Positions 37,290 to 47,501 of a DNA stretch of 64,000 nucleotides are shown piece after piece (position 1 is the first letter of the stretch; every line of letters starts with the position of its first letter). Position numbers and translations under genes: made by a program. The stretch spans positions 1 through 64,000 of the forward strand of contig JAFKGK010000006.1 of assembly GCA_017307165.1 (NCBI GenBank), read 5' to 3'. The notes beneath the pieces were generated by a model. The model was not told the origin of the DNA. It saw only the letters and a list, made by a program, of their open reading frames with translations, and made no database searches. This DNA comes from Candidatus Melainabacteria bacterium (lineage in GTDB: Bacteria > Cyanobacteriota > Vampirovibrionia > Obscuribacterales > Obscuribacteraceae).

Positions 37290-39223
37290 TTTTGGCTCTG
37301 GATCGACTGAGCGAGGATGGAGACAAAGGTCTCGAGCAGCTTTTGCTTGTCTAGATCATAGTCGCTCTGCACTGGTTTGACCGCCACTACGCCTATTGTG
37401 ACCGGGTCTTTGAGTGTCACGCGCATAGGCAGATATAGATATGGAGCCGCTGGCAGGGTGGACGTCGATAAGCCGGCTGCAATATTGTTTTTGAGCACCC
37501 AATCCACGATGGCTGGGTCCGCCTCGATACAGTCGCTAATATCGAGTGCGATCTCGCATCTACAGTCAAAGATCTCCTCGATATGTGCCTTGCCGAGAGC
37601 CATTACCTGCGCTCGGCTCGAAGCTGAGGCCAGTTGCCGTGAAAATGAGTAGAGACTGGATGTCTTGCGCTCTCTTTCGGCGACCGCGTGCGCTTGGTCT
37701 CGCATACGCGATGCAAGGGTAGTGATGGTGAGAGCGATCACCAGCATGATGATGAAAGTCACCAGGTATTGCGTGTCGGAAACAGCAAAAGTATAAAATG
37801 GCGGTACAAAGCAAAAATCAAAGACCGCTACGCTCAAAAAGCTGGCCATCACGGCCGGCCCTCGCCCGCAGTACAAGGCTGTAACCGTGACGGCCAGCAT
37901 GTAGAGCATGATGAGATTGGCGGCTTCCAATTTATCTCTTAGCATTGTCGCTACGCACGAAGCAGCAAATATATAGATCAGAGATAGCGCATAGGCGCGT
38001 CCTCTGTGCCTTTTGCGCTTCAATTGCGTGGGTAGCTCGGGATACCTGGCGATTTGATCCGTCTCTCCGCCACCTATGACTAAGACATCGATTTCTCCAC
38101 TCAATCTCACCAAGCGATCTACGAGCGAACCACCACTGAGTATTTCTCTCAGTCTCGATCCTGCAGTTTTGCCTATTACTATCCTGGAGGCATTTTTGCG
38201 TACGGCAAAATCCGCCAGGCAGCCAGCGATATCATCATCGAGCAACTCGACGACCTCGGCTCCCAAGAGTTCAGCCTGGCTCAGCGTGCGGTACAGCCTG
38301 GCTCGATCGCGTCGCGCGACATGCTCGTGATGGCCTGGCCGCGCGACAAATACGCAGATCCAGCGCGACTTGAGCGCGTCGGCCATACGCTTGCCGGCAC
38401 GTACGAGGCGCATAGATTGAGGGCTTGCGCTAACGCAAACGAGTATACAATCGGAGGTCGGCCAGATGCGCTCGATGCCTTCGATTTCTTTGTATCGCAA
38501 CATCTGCTTTTCGACATGGTTGGCAGTGTAACGCAGAGAGAGCTCGCGTAGCGCGATGAGGTTGCCCTTGCGAAAAAAATTTTGCATGGCCCGCTCGGCT
38601 CGATCGGCACCATATACGAGGCCATTGCGCAGTCTTTCCAGGAGCACATCTGGTGGCAGGTCTATGAGTTCGAGCTCGACTGCTTGCTCTATAAACGAAT
38701 CAGGTACGCGCTCCTGGACCTTGACGCCTGTGATCTGGGCTACTATGTCGTGCAGACTCTCTACGTGCTGCACGTTGAGGCAGGTGTCGACATCGATGCC
38801 TGCCTCTAATAATTCACGAACGTCCTGCCAGCGCTTTTCGTTGCGAGAGCCACGCACATTGGTGTGTGCAAGCTCGTCCACCAGTATTTTTTGTGGCCGT
38901 CTGGCCAGGGCCATGTCTATGTCAAATTCGACTCCGGCGTGCTTGTCCTCGCCGGTCATATGACGCGGCGGGAGGACCTCCAGTCCCTGGATCAAACGAG
39001 CTGTCTCGGCCCTTCCATGACTCTCGACGATGCCCACGACCACGTCCGCGCCGGCGGCGACGGCCTTGCTGGCTTCCTGGAGCATCGCGCAGGTCTTGCC
39101 TACTCCAGCCGAATAACCAAGAAAGATTTTGAGCCGCCCTTTCTTGCGCTCCTGGCCTTCGTCATCCAGCCTCTGCAAAAAGGCTTCTGGTGGCAGTCTG
39201 CGTGGCTCATCTCTTGCTTTCAT
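37283..39223 (-). CDS. kdpD: KdpD-like K+ sensor lacking histidine kinase core
   Basis: KdpD is the sensor kinase for the Kdp K+ uptake ATPase; E. coli KdpD has about 890 residues, this one 646. Present are the KdpD N-terminal domain with Walker-type GYSAGVGKT (residues 36-44) and VDELAHTN, a Usp-like domain (RLVRAGKRMADAL to VIGKTAGSRL), four TM helices of DUF4118 (residues about 410-500), and a GAF-like domain to the end. The HisKA and HATPase domains are absent and no kdpE is nearby. Similar short KdpD proteins are known from cyanobacteria. Its start overlaps the end of kdpC by 17 bases, so it is cotranscribed. Confidence 0.92.
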   Translation of the reverse strand: MKARDEPRRLPPEAFLQRLDDEGQERKKGRLKIFLGYSAGVGKTCAMLQEASKAVAAGADVVVGIVESHGRAETARLIQGLEVLPPRHMTGEDKHAGVEFDIDMALARRPQKILVDELAHTNVRGSRNEKRWQDVRELLEAGIDVDTCLNVQHVESLHDIVAQITGVKVQERVPDSFIEQAVELELIDLPPDVLLERLRNGLVYGADRAERAMQNFFRKGNLIALRELSLRYTANHVEKQMLRYKEIEGIERIWPTSDCILVCVSASPQSMRLVRAGKRMADALKSRWICVFVARPGHHEHVARRDRARLYRTLSQAELLGAEVVELLDDDIAGCLADFAVRKNASRIVIGKTAGSRLREILSGGSLVDRLVRLSGEIDVLVIGGGETDQIARYPELPTQLKRKRHRGRAYALSLIYIFAASCVATMLRDKLEAANLIMLYMLAVTVTALYCGRGPAVMASFLSVAVFDFCFVPPFYTFAVSDTQYLVTFIIMLVIALTITTLASRMRDQAHAVAERERKTSSLYSFSRQLASASSRAQVMALGKAHIEEIFDCRCEIALDISDCIEADPAIVDWVLKNNIAAGLSTSTLPAAPYLYLPMRVTLKDPVTIGVVAVKPVQSDYDLDKQKLLETFVSILAQSIQSQNQ

Positions 39224-39794
39224 GATCTAGTGCCATATTGAGAGAAAGGATATTGATGCGCGGCTCCCCTAAGATACCGAGTTGAGGCTTGATGATGCAG
39301 CTGTCGATGAGGGCATGTATTTGTGTCTGACTCAGTCCCCGAGCCTTTGCTACTCGCCTTGCCTGGTAACGTGCCGCCGACACCGATATATCTGGATCCA
39401 GGCCCGAGCCCGAGGCACAAAGCAGGTCGGCAGGGCATGGACCAGACCCGGCATAAGCGATTTGGCGTGCCGCTATTGCCTTTTTAAATGCTGGATTAGA
39501 AGCTGCCAGATTGGAGGCACCCGAAGAGGCTGCATTGTACGGTGGAGTAGTGGCAGAAGGCCTGGAGGCAAAATAGTCCTCACGAGCAAGATCAAAGGCC
39601 TGGCCCAGGAGTGCTGAGCCGATGACCTTTCCGTCAGATGCTTTGATGAGCGAGCCATTGGCCTGGTATGGCATAGTCGCTTGAGCTATGGCAGTCATTG
39701 CGAGTGGATAGACGACCCCTGTGATCACTGTCAAGACTGCAAACACGGTGAGGGCCGGAGCGATGATCTTTGTGGTCTTTTTTTGAGCTTGCAT
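39207..39794 (-). CDS. kdpC: K+-transporting ATPase subunit C
   Basis: KdpC is the single-TM subunit that stabilises the KdpFABC complex and aids ATP binding by KdpB. This 195-residue protein has one N-terminal helix (IIAPALTVFAVLTVITGVVYPLAM without a break). It also has the family blocks GSLIKASDGKVIGSALLGQ, YFASRPSATTPPYN and SGSGLDPDISVSAARYQ. It follows kdpB by 14 bases and overlaps kdpD. The length is normal. Confidence 0.96.
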   Translation of the reverse strand: MQAQKKTTKIIAPALTVFAVLTVITGVVYPLAMTAIAQATMPYQANGSLIKASDGKVIGSALLGQAFDLAREDYFASRPSATTPPYNAASSGASNLAASNPAFKKAIAARQIAYAGSGPCPADLLCASGSGLDPDISVSAARYQARRVAKARGLSQTQIHALIDSCIIKPQLGILGEPRINILSLNMALDHESKR

Positions 39795-39808
39795 TTTGTT
39801 TACCTCAC

Positions 39809-41911
39809 TCAGATCAGGCGGAGCGCTGTCAGGATCATGTCGATCGCCTTGATGCCTATAAACGGTGCAATGATGCCGCCCAGGCCGTATATCAATAGAT
39901 TGTCCCGCAATAGGATCTGTGCGCCGACTGCTCTGTATCTGACGCCACGCAGAGCTAGTGGCAAGAGCAGGAGGATGATCAGGGCATTAAATATGACCGC
40001 CGACATTACCGCGCTCTCTGGGCTGGATAGACGCATTATGTTGAGCCTGTCGAGGAGCGGGTAGGTGGAGGAGAAAGCAGCAGGGATGATGGCGAAATAT
40101 TTGGCGATATCGTTGGCGATACTAAATGTGGTGAGAGATCCGCGAGTCATCAATAATTGCTTGCCGATCTCGACGATCGTGATTAGTTTAGTCGGACTCG
40201 AGTCGAGATCGACCATGTTGCAGGCTTCTTTTGCTGCTTGCGTGCCGGTATTCATCGCTACTGCCACATCTGCTTGAGCTAGTGCTGGGGCGTCATTGGT
40301 GCCGTCGCCAGTCATCGCTACGAGCCTGCCTCCGGCCTGAGTCTTGCGGATCAAAGCCAATTTGTCTTCTGGGGTGGCTTCGGCCAGATAGTCATCCACC
40401 CCAGCCTCAGCGGCGATAGCAGCGGCAGTCAGTGGGTTGTCTCCCGTGATCATAATGGTTTTGATGCCCATAGCCCTCAACTGGGCAAAGCGCTCTTTGA
40501 TCCCGCCCTTTACGATATCCTTGAGATAGACTGCACCCATTACCCGATCGCCGTCTGCCACCAATAGTGGTGTGCCACCCTTGCGCGAGATGTCCTGAGC
40601 TATGGCTGAGATCTCAGCTGGCACCTTTCCTCCCAGAGACCGGATGTATTTTTCTATTGCATCCACCGCTCCCTTTCTAATTTTTCTCCCTGCACTTAGA
40701 TCTGCTCCACTCATGCGTGTCTGGGCGGTAAAAGGCACAAAGCTGGCGCCGATCTCCGCTAGATCCACGGCTCTCAGATCAAATAGCTGTTTTGCGAGGA
40801 CTACGATGCTGCGGCCTTCGGGGGTCTCGTCGGCAAGAGAGGCGATCTGTGCAGACCTCGCTAGGTCTTTAGCCTCTATGCCTGGTGCCGGTAAAAACTC
40901 AGCGGCCTGACGATTGCCTAGCGTTATTGTGCCTGTCTTGTCCAGGAGCAGTACGTCGACATCTCCGGCGGCTTCTACGGCTCTACCTGACATGGCGATG
41001 ACATTGTTTTTGATCAACCTGTCCATGCCGGCAATACCGATCGCCGATAGCAAGCCGCCTATGGTAGTAGGTATGAGGCAGACCAGTAGAGCAATCAGCA
41101 CAGTTAAAGTGATAGGTGAGCCCTTGCCAGCCAGTTGCACACTATAAGCAGAAAACGGATACAGGGTGCAGGTGACGAGGAGAAAGACCATGGTAAGCGC
41201 CGTCAGCAAGATGCTGAGCGCAATCTCGTTTGGCGTCCTTTGTCGCTTGGCGCCCTCGACCATGCCGATCATGCGATCGAGAAAGCTCTGCCCTGGCTCG
41301 CTCGTCACCTCTATCACCAGCCAGTCGGACAAGATCGTGGTACCGCCAGTAACGGCACTGCGATCCCCGCCGGCCTCTCTAATGACCGGTGCGCTTTCTC
41401 CTGTTATCGCACTCTCATCGACCGATGCAACTCCCGCTATGGCCTCGCCGTCGCAGGGGATGACATCTCCTACTTTCACTAGAACGATATCGCCCTTTTT
41501 GAGAGTGCTCGATGCGACTGTCTCTTGGGGGACCTTGCTAAAATCTCCGCTCTTGAGCGATTGCCTGTCCTGCTGCTGTTTGAGTCTGATTGCCGGTACT
41601 TCTTTGGCGGCCTCTTTCAAACTGGCAGCCTGCGCTTTGCCCCGCCCTTCGGCCAGAGACTCGGCAAAATTGGCAAAGAGTACTGTAAACCAGAGCCACA
41701 ATGAAATTGCGGCAACAAATCCAAACGATGACTCACCAGTCCCACCGAACGCCATTAGAGCCAGCACTGTCGTCATAAGACTGCCGAGCTCGACGATAAA
41801 CATGACGGGATTGCCCCATTGTTTGCGGGGATCCAGCTTTTGCACCGACTGGAGGATAGCTGGTATCAGCATTTGTTTGGACAGGAGGCTCGATTGCGGC
41901 TTGACGCTCAT
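39809..41911 (-). CDS. kdpB: K+-transporting P-type ATPase subunit B
   Basis: The catalytic ATPase subunit of KdpFABC (700 residues, normal). Signatures: the A-domain loop [10 protein letters not shown], the phosphorylation site [15 protein letters not shown] near residue 325, the Ser/Lys nucleotide-binding region, and the hinge [21 protein letters not shown]. Gly-rich TM segments follow. Its ATG overlaps the kdpA stop by 4 bases, so synthesis of A and B is coupled. Confidence 0.98.
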   Translation of the reverse strand: MSVKPQSSLLSKQMLIPAILQSVQKLDPRKQWGNPVMFIVELGSLMTTVLALMAFGGTGESSFGFVAAISLWLWFTVLFANFAESLAEGRGKAQAASLKEAAKEVPAIRLKQQQDRQSLKSGDFSKVPQETVASSTLKKGDIVLVKVGDVIPCDGEAIAGVASVDESAITGESAPVIREAGGDRSAVTGGTTILSDWLVIEVTSEPGQSFLDRMIGMVEGAKRQRTPNEIALSILLTALTMVFLLVTCTLYPFSAYSVQLAGKGSPITLTVLIALLVCLIPTTIGGLLSAIGIAGMDRLIKNNVIAMSGRAVEAAGDVDVLLLDKTGTITLGNRQAAEFLPAPGIEAKDLARSAQIASLADETPEGRSIVVLAKQLFDLRAVDLAEIGASFVPFTAQTRMSGADLSAGRKIRKGAVDAIEKYIRSLGGKVPAEISAIAQDISRKGGTPLLVADGDRVMGAVYLKDIVKGGIKERFAQLRAMGIKTIMITGDNPLTAAAIAAEAGVDDYLAEATPEDKLALIRKTQAGGRLVAMTGDGTNDAPALAQADVAVAMNTGTQAAKEACNMVDLDSSPTKLITIVEIGKQLLMTRGSLTTFSIANDIAKYFAIIPAAFSSTYPLLDRLNIMRLSSPESAVMSAVIFNALIILLLLPLALRGVRYRAVGAQILLRDNLLIYGLGGIIAPFIGIKAIDMILTALRLI

Positions 41912-43605
41912 GGCTTGATCTCCATCAGATGCTCGACTATAGGGCCAAGTGCTAGAGCCGGTACAAAGGTCAAGCCTCCAAACACGATTACTACACCGAT
42001 CAAAAGCATCACAAAGAGTGCATTGTCCGTTGGCATGGTACCCGCGCCCACGGGCACCGACCGTTTACGAGAGATACTGCCGGCGAGCGCGAGAACAGGT
42101 ACGGCCAGCCAAAACCGCGAGATCCACATGGCGATCGCGAGCAGGACATTGTAAAAGACCGAGTTTGCACTCAAGCCAGCAAATGCACTGCCGTTGTTGT
42201 TGCCGGCGGACGAAAATGCATAGAGTATCTCGGAAAATGCATGCGGGCCCGTGTTGAGAACCGCCGACCGTCCTGCCTCGCACGATACGGCGATGGCGGT
42301 GCCGATCAATACGGCAATCGGTGGCACAAGTATGACGAGCGAGCACATTTTGATCTCAAAGGCTTCGATTTTTTTTGAGAGAAACTCGGGGGTGCGACCG
42401 ACCATCAGGCCAGAGATAAACACTGTGATCAAGGCAAAAACGATCAGGCCGTAGAGTCCGGAGCCGACCCCGCCAAAGACCACTTCGCCGAGTTGCATCA
42501 AAAACATCGGCACCAGGCCGCCTAGAGGACTCAAGCTATCGTGCATGGCATTGACTGAGCCGTTTGAGGCGGCAGTGGTGGCGACGGCCCATAAGATGGA
42601 CGCGTCCTCGCCGATGCGGACTTCTTTGCCTTCCATATTGACCATATTGCTGCCTGCGAGGGGGAGGGCATTTTCACCATAAATAGCTGCACATAATGCT
42701 GCGCCAAAGAGGATTAGCATCACCGCGAGCAAGGCCCATCCTTGTTTTTTTGCACCGGTCATCACACCAAATGTCTGGCAGAGCGCTGCAGGTATGAGCA
42801 GAATCGCCAGGGTCTCTAAAAAATTGGAGAGTGGAGTGGGGTTTTCATATGGATGTGCCGAATTGGTGTTGAAATAGCCACCTCCATTGGTGCCAAGTTG
42901 TTTGATCGCGATTTGAGACGCGATAGGCCCCATGGCGATTTGCTGTGTCTGCACTCCACTGGCATCGGCTTGCCTGGTCGAGAGATAGGGCGTATATGCC
43001 TGGCTGGGGGAAAGAGTCTGTGGGCAGCCCTGGCTCACGAGCAAAAGAGCAAATGCGATAGACAGAGGCATGAGTATGAGCAGGGTGCTCCGGCAAAGAT
43101 CTCTCCAAAAATTGCCGAGGCCAGAAGGCTGCTTCTTAAAAGCTCTCGTCAATGCCGCTAAGATCGCAATGCCGGTAGCTGCCGAAAGAAAGTTTTGACT
43201 GGCGAGTGCTAGCATCTGTGTGAGATAAGACATTGTCGTCTCTCCACCATAAGCCTGCCAGTTGGTGTTGGTCACAAAGCTAACTGCTGTGTTTGTAGCG
43301 AGAGCGGGTGTCACCGAGACAAAATGCTGGGGATTGGCGGGCATGAGCGTAAGGCCTTGCAGTCTTTGGATGAGATAGACAAAGGCAAGCCCGATAAAGC
43401 TAAAGACCAGCATGGACATGCAATACTGACGCCAATCCATGTCTTGTTTTGCATCGATACCAATTAAGGCAAAAAATCTGTCCTCGATTTTGCTGAGCCA
43501 GTTCATGTGCAATATGGTGCCGTCAGCCTCTAGAACATGCGCTATGTAGCTGCCCATTGGGATGGCTAAAGCCACGAGCACAATCGTAAAAATGATGAAT
43601 ATCAT
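41908..43605 (-). CDS. kdpA: K+-transporting ATPase subunit A
   Basis: The K+-binding, channel-like subunit (565 residues, normal). Four selectivity-filter-type repeats can be traced: [42 protein letters not shown] and [14 protein letters not shown]. Ten or more TM helices are predicted. The ATG overlaps the kdpF stop (ATGA). Confidence 0.97.
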   Translation of the reverse strand: MIFIIFTIVLVALAIPMGSYIAHVLEADGTILHMNWLSKIEDRFFALIGIDAKQDMDWRQYCMSMLVFSFIGLAFVYLIQRLQGLTLMPANPQHFVSVTPALATNTAVSFVTNTNWQAYGGETTMSYLTQMLALASQNFLSAATGIAILAALTRAFKKQPSGLGNFWRDLCRSTLLILMPLSIAFALLLVSQGCPQTLSPSQAYTPYLSTRQADASGVQTQQIAMGPIASQIAIKQLGTNGGGYFNTNSAHPYENPTPLSNFLETLAILLIPAALCQTFGVMTGAKKQGWALLAVMLILFGAALCAAIYGENALPLAGSNMVNMEGKEVRIGEDASILWAVATTAASNGSVNAMHDSLSPLGGLVPMFLMQLGEVVFGGVGSGLYGLIVFALITVFISGLMVGRTPEFLSKKIEAFEIKMCSLVILVPPIAVLIGTAIAVSCEAGRSAVLNTGPHAFSEILYAFSSAGNNNGSAFAGLSANSVFYNVLLAIAMWISRFWLAVPVLALAGSISRKRSVPVGAGTMPTDNALFVMLLIGVVIVFGGLTFVPALALGPIVEHLMEIKP

Positions 43606-43697
43606 GATGAAAAGCGCTCCGGATAAAGCAGAGCGACAAATAGATAGATCATTAGCAACGCAGATATCGCCGCGCTTAGATAGTAAAAGACAGACAT
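43602..43697 (-). CDS. kdpF: KdpF, 31-residue stabilising peptide
   Basis: A 31-residue membrane peptide: MSVFYYLSAAISALLMIY, then [13 protein letters not shown]. One hydrophobic helix ends in the LLYPERF tail typical of KdpF. GGCGG lies just before the ATG. It overlaps kdpA by 4 bases. KdpF stabilises the KdpABC complex in other bacteria. Confidence 0.88.
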   Translation of the reverse strand: MSVFYYLSAAISALLMIYLFVALLYPERFSS

Positions 43698-43723
43698 GGC
43701 CGCCTCGGTTTCCGGTGTTTTGT

Positions 43724-43852
43724 TTATCTCGTCTCTGTATCAGGCATCAGGCGGGCACAGAGCGTAACCAAACCAACTGTGGTGGCACACATGGCCACCA
43801 TGAGGATCACGCAGACTACATCTAGATCTAGTGTGTTATCCAAGGCTGGCAC
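43724..43852 (-). CDS. 42-residue membrane peptide upstream of kdpF
   Basis: A frame starting at GTG 43852 (GGAGAG 8 bases upstream) and ending at TAA 43724, 26 bases before kdpF. It has one hydrophobic helix, DVVCVILMVAMCATTVGLVT, followed by LCARLMPDTETR. A short single-TM ORF with a Leu/Val-Cys-x-Arg-Leu tail often precedes kdpF in kdp operons, and this matches that pattern. It could be a further accessory subunit or a leader peptide. Confidence 0.55.
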   Translation of the reverse strand: MPALDNTLDLDVVCVILMVAMCATTVGLVTLCARLMPDTETR

Positions 43853-44016
43853 GACTGCTACTCTCCGTCTACCGGACGGCCTGAAGCCGAACGCTTTAAT
43901 CAAACACCCAGTAGGATCAAGACGGTGTCAAAACAGTGGCACAAGCGTCAAGAAACGGTAAAGCTTGTGTACAAATGAGTATAACTTTGGCTTATGGCAA
44001 CGAGGCAATAAAATCG

Positions 44017-45129
44017 TTATTGATTTTTTGGTATTGAAATGTCCAAAGTCGTACGCTTGGCTCCGGTGACGATATTAGTCTCGTCCAGGCCAACACTCTT
44101 GAGACTGAGATCCTCATAGCTACGATAATACAAGCGCTTGTTGCTGAGATCTTTGATCAGCGCCCATTGCGTGTAATCGCTATAGACTTTGCCGTCGATG
44201 ACCTCGCGGATAGTGCCCAGCGGAATATCTACGGCATTGAGTATGTGCTCTGATAGATTGATCGCATGCGCTGCATCGGTGGGTTGATCGGCATATCTGA
44301 CCAGCGCCGTCGTGCGCACGAATCGAGATGGTGGAGTCCAGTCTCCGGGCATGCCGAGAAATCCCGATCCCTGACCAGGTGGCTTGAGTTGTAGCGGTCC
44401 GATCTTGGTCGCTGGAGCGTTGTCTGCTTTTAGATTGAGATAGTTGGAAAGATTGATGATCTGCCAATCGAACGTAGGTGCATTGGTCATTACGCCATTG
44501 GGATTGTCGTAAATTTTTTGCTCTCCCCCGACAAACTCTAATACCAGATTTTGGCCGGTCGCATCGTGCAATGCCACATGGGCTGTCGGGACACCTCCAA
44601 AGCTAGGCACGTCTGGTGCCCAGATGCGCTTTTGAGCGATCGCTGCCTTGACCTCTGCCACTGTAGCAAAATTGCCCAGGACCCATGCTCCCAGATCGGT
44701 GATGGGAAGAGCTTGTGCAGCTTGATCCGGGCCAACAGTTTGATATTGTGTATAGCCAGGCAGCCAGAGCAGGCTGTAGGATAGCCCTTTTTCGTTTAGG
44801 CCATCGAGCGAGACATCCATACCATTTGCGTCAACGCCAAAATAGCCATATCGACTTTTGATCTCTCCAGTCTTTTTGCCGCCTGGTGCAGTTGTCGCCA
44901 GTGACTCTCCGCGAGGGTGAGTAACGATGCGAGAGTGCAGATCCGAACCCCACTCCATACTACGGCCGGTGACGACGCTGCCATCGCTGGCGGTGAGGAC
45001 AAAATCAGTGCATGCCAGTGCCGGGAGCGGCATAGTGAGCAATGCAACAAGTACCAGCCGCGAAATGATATGTCTAAGAGTGTTGGAGGAGTTTGCTCGT
45101 ATCGCCGAAAACACGAATGATTTCTTCAT
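44017..45129 (-). CDS. Exported choloylglycine hydrolase / penicillin V acylase family enzyme
   Basis: An N-terminal nucleophile hydrolase of the linear amide C-N hydrolase family (370 residues). The signal peptide ends at PLPALA and the next residue is Cys40, which would become the catalytic N-terminal cysteine (CTDFVL). Other family blocks are GRSMEWGSDL, YFGVDANGMDVSLDGLNEKGLS, and VMTNAPTFDWQIINLSNY. The ATG at 45129 (MKKSFVFSAIRA) has AGGAGAGTG directly upstream, so I prefer it over a start 51 bases earlier. That places 56 bases of overlap with the end of the DUF4034 gene. The substrate could be an acyl-amide such as an acyl-homoserine lactone, penicillin V or a lipoamide. Confidence 0.9.
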   Translation of the reverse strand: MKKSFVFSAIRANSSNTLRHIISRLVLVALLTMPLPALACTDFVLTASDGSVVTGRSMEWGSDLHSRIVTHPRGESLATTAPGGKKTGEIKSRYGYFGVDANGMDVSLDGLNEKGLSYSLLWLPGYTQYQTVGPDQAAQALPITDLGAWVLGNFATVAEVKAAIAQKRIWAPDVPSFGGVPTAHVALHDATGQNLVLEFVGGEQKIYDNPNGVMTNAPTFDWQIINLSNYLNLKADNAPATKIGPLQLKPPGQGSGFLGMPGDWTPPSRFVRTTALVRYADQPTDAAHAINLSEHILNAVDIPLGTIREVIDGKVYSDYTQWALIKDLSNKRLYYRSYEDLSLKSVGLDETNIVTGAKRTTLDISIPKNQ

Positions 45130-46792
45130 CACTCTCCTCTGCACTGAGCGCCATCCAATAAAAGCAAAATCGATCCTCAAAAAATTGTGGATTGCTCGAT
45201 ATGAGCGATTCCCAGCCTCGTTTGGCTCTCTGCCAATCGTAAATCGCCTTGCCAGGGGTAAATTTGTTTTCTTCGAAATTATGATGATAGGTCAGATAAG
45301 CATACATCTCGTCTCCTGCAATCGCGCCTTTGTCTTTTGCTATTTGATTCGATCGCTCCTCGACAAATTTTTCGACTTCGCCCTCATCTCCGTGCCAGCG
45401 TTGCAATAAGGCTATTTCTGCTGCGGAGTCAATCTGTTTGTATTCTGGCCAATGCTTGTGCACTCTATCTAAAAAATTGTAATATTCTTGTTGGCCAGGC
45501 CAGTGATTGAGATAAACAGCGCTGTAAATAGTCGCAGCTTGTGGATTCTTGTCTATGATGTTAGGAACGCTGTCCAACAGACTTGCTGCCTTAGCTAGCC
45601 TCTCGTCAAAAGCGTCAAATCCATCACTAGTTACTGTATCCGCAAATCCACTGCCACGGCCAAACCAGGCATATTGCTTGTATAACGATGCTAGCGCTAC
45701 TTTTGCATGCAATGATTTTGGATTTGCTTTGAGCCATTGCTGTAGAGCCTCAATCTTGGCCTTGTAGCCTGCATCTGATTCTTGCCCTTCGCGTGTAGTC
45801 TGACCTAAAAGTGATTTGTAAAAGCGGTTGATATCGTCATCGCCGTCTGGATAACTGTGCCATTGCTTTAGGCAAGTTTCTCCAAGAGCATCAAGCTTGG
45901 TATAGTCCTTTGACGCAAGTAGGTCGCCCGCGACGCTTGCCTGAGTCTTTGGCTCCTGATAGTTGTATCTAAAAGTCCTGAGAAAATCACGCATATGGCC
46001 ATAGGGGTTGCGCTCGGTGGTAGAGGTCTTGCGAGCCTTTAGTAGCCATTTGAGTCCTTCGAGAGGTTGCTTGTGATTGATTTCGCTGCAAGCTTTATCC
46101 TTGTAGAGCGTGGCAGGCTGCTGGGTCAATTTAGCATACTTTGGAATGGCAGCCATGGACTGTGCCATGAGCTCATCCCCTTCAGCCATTTTTCCTGTCT
46201 GTTGGAGCATTACTGCCAGCACACCAGTTTTGTAAAATCGATCTGGTTCATCAGTGCCAAAATGTTCATCACTCAAGGCTATCGATTTTTTTAGATCGTC
46301 GATGCCTGGATCACCTTTACGAGTGGATTCGTAACGTTTGTACTTTTCGTAGCCTCGATCGTAATAGATGTTGAGTACAAGCAAGGCCATATACTCGCCT
46401 TTCTCGAGATGTGGCGGCGCACAATCTATGGCTTTTTGCATTTGTATCTCGGCTTTTTGCCATTCGTTGGCATCATAAAGCAGGTAAGCATAATCGCGAT
46501 ACAGGGTCAGCATGTCAGCCGGATTGGTAATCTGACTCTTTGCGGTTTCGAGACACTTTTGTATGATGGCGTCCTGGCCATTGATCCCAGACCGCTTTGC
46601 CTTTAGAGCTGCATCAAACTCTCTTTTCCAAGATGGGCCGCCGGATAAAAGATCTACCATAGACTGCAATTGGGCGCTGGTCTTGGGTGCTGCTATCACC
46701 GCCACTGCGAGGCAGCTGGCACCGGCCAAAAAAGTAAGCCCCAAAGTAAGGGCGATCTTTTTTTTTGACTCTCTGTTTGAATTTGATTGCAT
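45074..46792 (-). CDS. Exported or membrane-anchored DUF4034/TPR protein
   Basis: 572 residues starting MQSNSNRESKKK. One hydrophobic leader (residues 13-34, ALTLGLTFLAGASCLAVAVI) is followed by helical repeats. The stretch LDALGETCLKQWHSYPDGDD and the block WLKANPKSLHAKVALASLYK through AWFGRGSGFADTV match DUF4034, a family of uncharacterised helical-repeat proteins. The region ALLVLNIYYDRGYEKYKRYE looks like a TPR element. Its 3' end overlaps the acylase gene by 56 bases. It is divergent from the neighbour at 46869. Confidence 0.85.
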   Translation of the reverse strand: MQSNSNRESKKKIALTLGLTFLAGASCLAVAVIAAPKTSAQLQSMVDLLSGGPSWKREFDAALKAKRSGINGQDAIIQKCLETAKSQITNPADMLTLYRDYAYLLYDANEWQKAEIQMQKAIDCAPPHLEKGEYMALLVLNIYYDRGYEKYKRYESTRKGDPGIDDLKKSIALSDEHFGTDEPDRFYKTGVLAVMLQQTGKMAEGDELMAQSMAAIPKYAKLTQQPATLYKDKACSEINHKQPLEGLKWLLKARKTSTTERNPYGHMRDFLRTFRYNYQEPKTQASVAGDLLASKDYTKLDALGETCLKQWHSYPDGDDDINRFYKSLLGQTTREGQESDAGYKAKIEALQQWLKANPKSLHAKVALASLYKQYAWFGRGSGFADTVTSDGFDAFDERLAKAASLLDSVPNIIDKNPQAATIYSAVYLNHWPGQQEYYNFLDRVHKHWPEYKQIDSAAEIALLQRWHGDEGEVEKFVEERSNQIAKDKGAIAGDEMYAYLTYHHNFEENKFTPGKAIYDWQRAKRGWESLISSNPQFFEDRFCFYWMALSAEESDEEIIRVFGDTSKLLQHS

Positions 46793-46868
46793 AATGATCT
46801 TATACCTGCTCAAACGCAAAATATCTCATCGTCTAACGGTGAGTTTTGGGAGCCAAAAGGAGCAAATT

Positions 46869-47501
46869 TTGCTGAGTCTTTCAAAGCTGAGCTGCCTTTT
46901 GATTAAATTTGCAGTTATGGCGGTTTTGTTGGCTCAATCTGCGCCATCAGTATCGGCAGCTCAGCAACTTGTAGCAAAGCAATCATGGACATTGACAGAT
47001 TTTGAGTGCATGCAAAGCATTAAATTAGTCGCATTGGTACAAAGGTCAGAGGAATATGGTTGGGGAAGGCTTCAGATTTGCAAGGACGAAGATACGGTCT
47101 TTACTTTTGACCCTGGTGCTATGTATCTGGAATCATTATTTTTGCTAGACAATAACAAGCTTGCAAGCAGGTGGTCATCAGGGATTGGCAGCGACAACAG
47201 ATTAGTGGTTTTTGGTTGGGATAAAGGTAGTGTGCGTACATTGCTTGATCTTCATACGAAAGGGCTTATTCAAGAGTTCGTATATCCGATGCAAGGAGAG
47301 ATATTGCTAACAGGCAATACTGGGCAAAAGGCATTTTCTCAAAGGATAATAAATCCATATGTTGCCTGGAGAGACGGACGTGAGATAGGCAAAAATAAGG
47401 TCGTTCCTCTTTTTGCAGACATTTATATTTGGGACGAGAAAAATGGGAATTATAAGGTGAAGAAGCACATACCCTGGCGTCAACGGTTTAGGGGCCTGTA
47501 A
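46869..47501 (+). CDS. Exported protein, unknown
   Basis: I choose TTG 46869 because AAGGAG lies 6 bases before it. This start gives MLSLSKLSCLLIKFAVMAVL, a textbook signal peptide with cleavage near SVSAAQ. The mature part (about 180 residues) is beta-rich with many Trp/Phe and Gly residues (LVVFGWDKGSVRTLLDLHTK) and ends in a basic tail, HIPWRQRFRGL. No family recognised. The stop is directly followed by the ATG of the next small gene (TAAATG). Confidence 0.7.
   Translation: MLSLSKLSCLLIKFAVMAVLLAQSAPSVSAAQQLVAKQSWTLTDFECMQSIKLVALVQRSEEYGWGRLQICKDEDTVFTFDPGAMYLESLFLLDNNKLASRWSSGIGSDNRLVVFGWDKGSVRTLLDLHTKGLIQEFVYPMQGEILLTGNTGQKAFSQRIINPYVAWRDGREIGKNKVVPLFADIYIWDEKNGNYKVKKHIPWRQRFRGL

Noticed and set aside
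43853-44016. c-di-AMP (ydaO-type) riboswitch in the kdp leader
   Set aside because: I could not align the conserved ydaO core elements in this 164-base stretch; only a small hairpin is visible. A covariance-model scan would decide.
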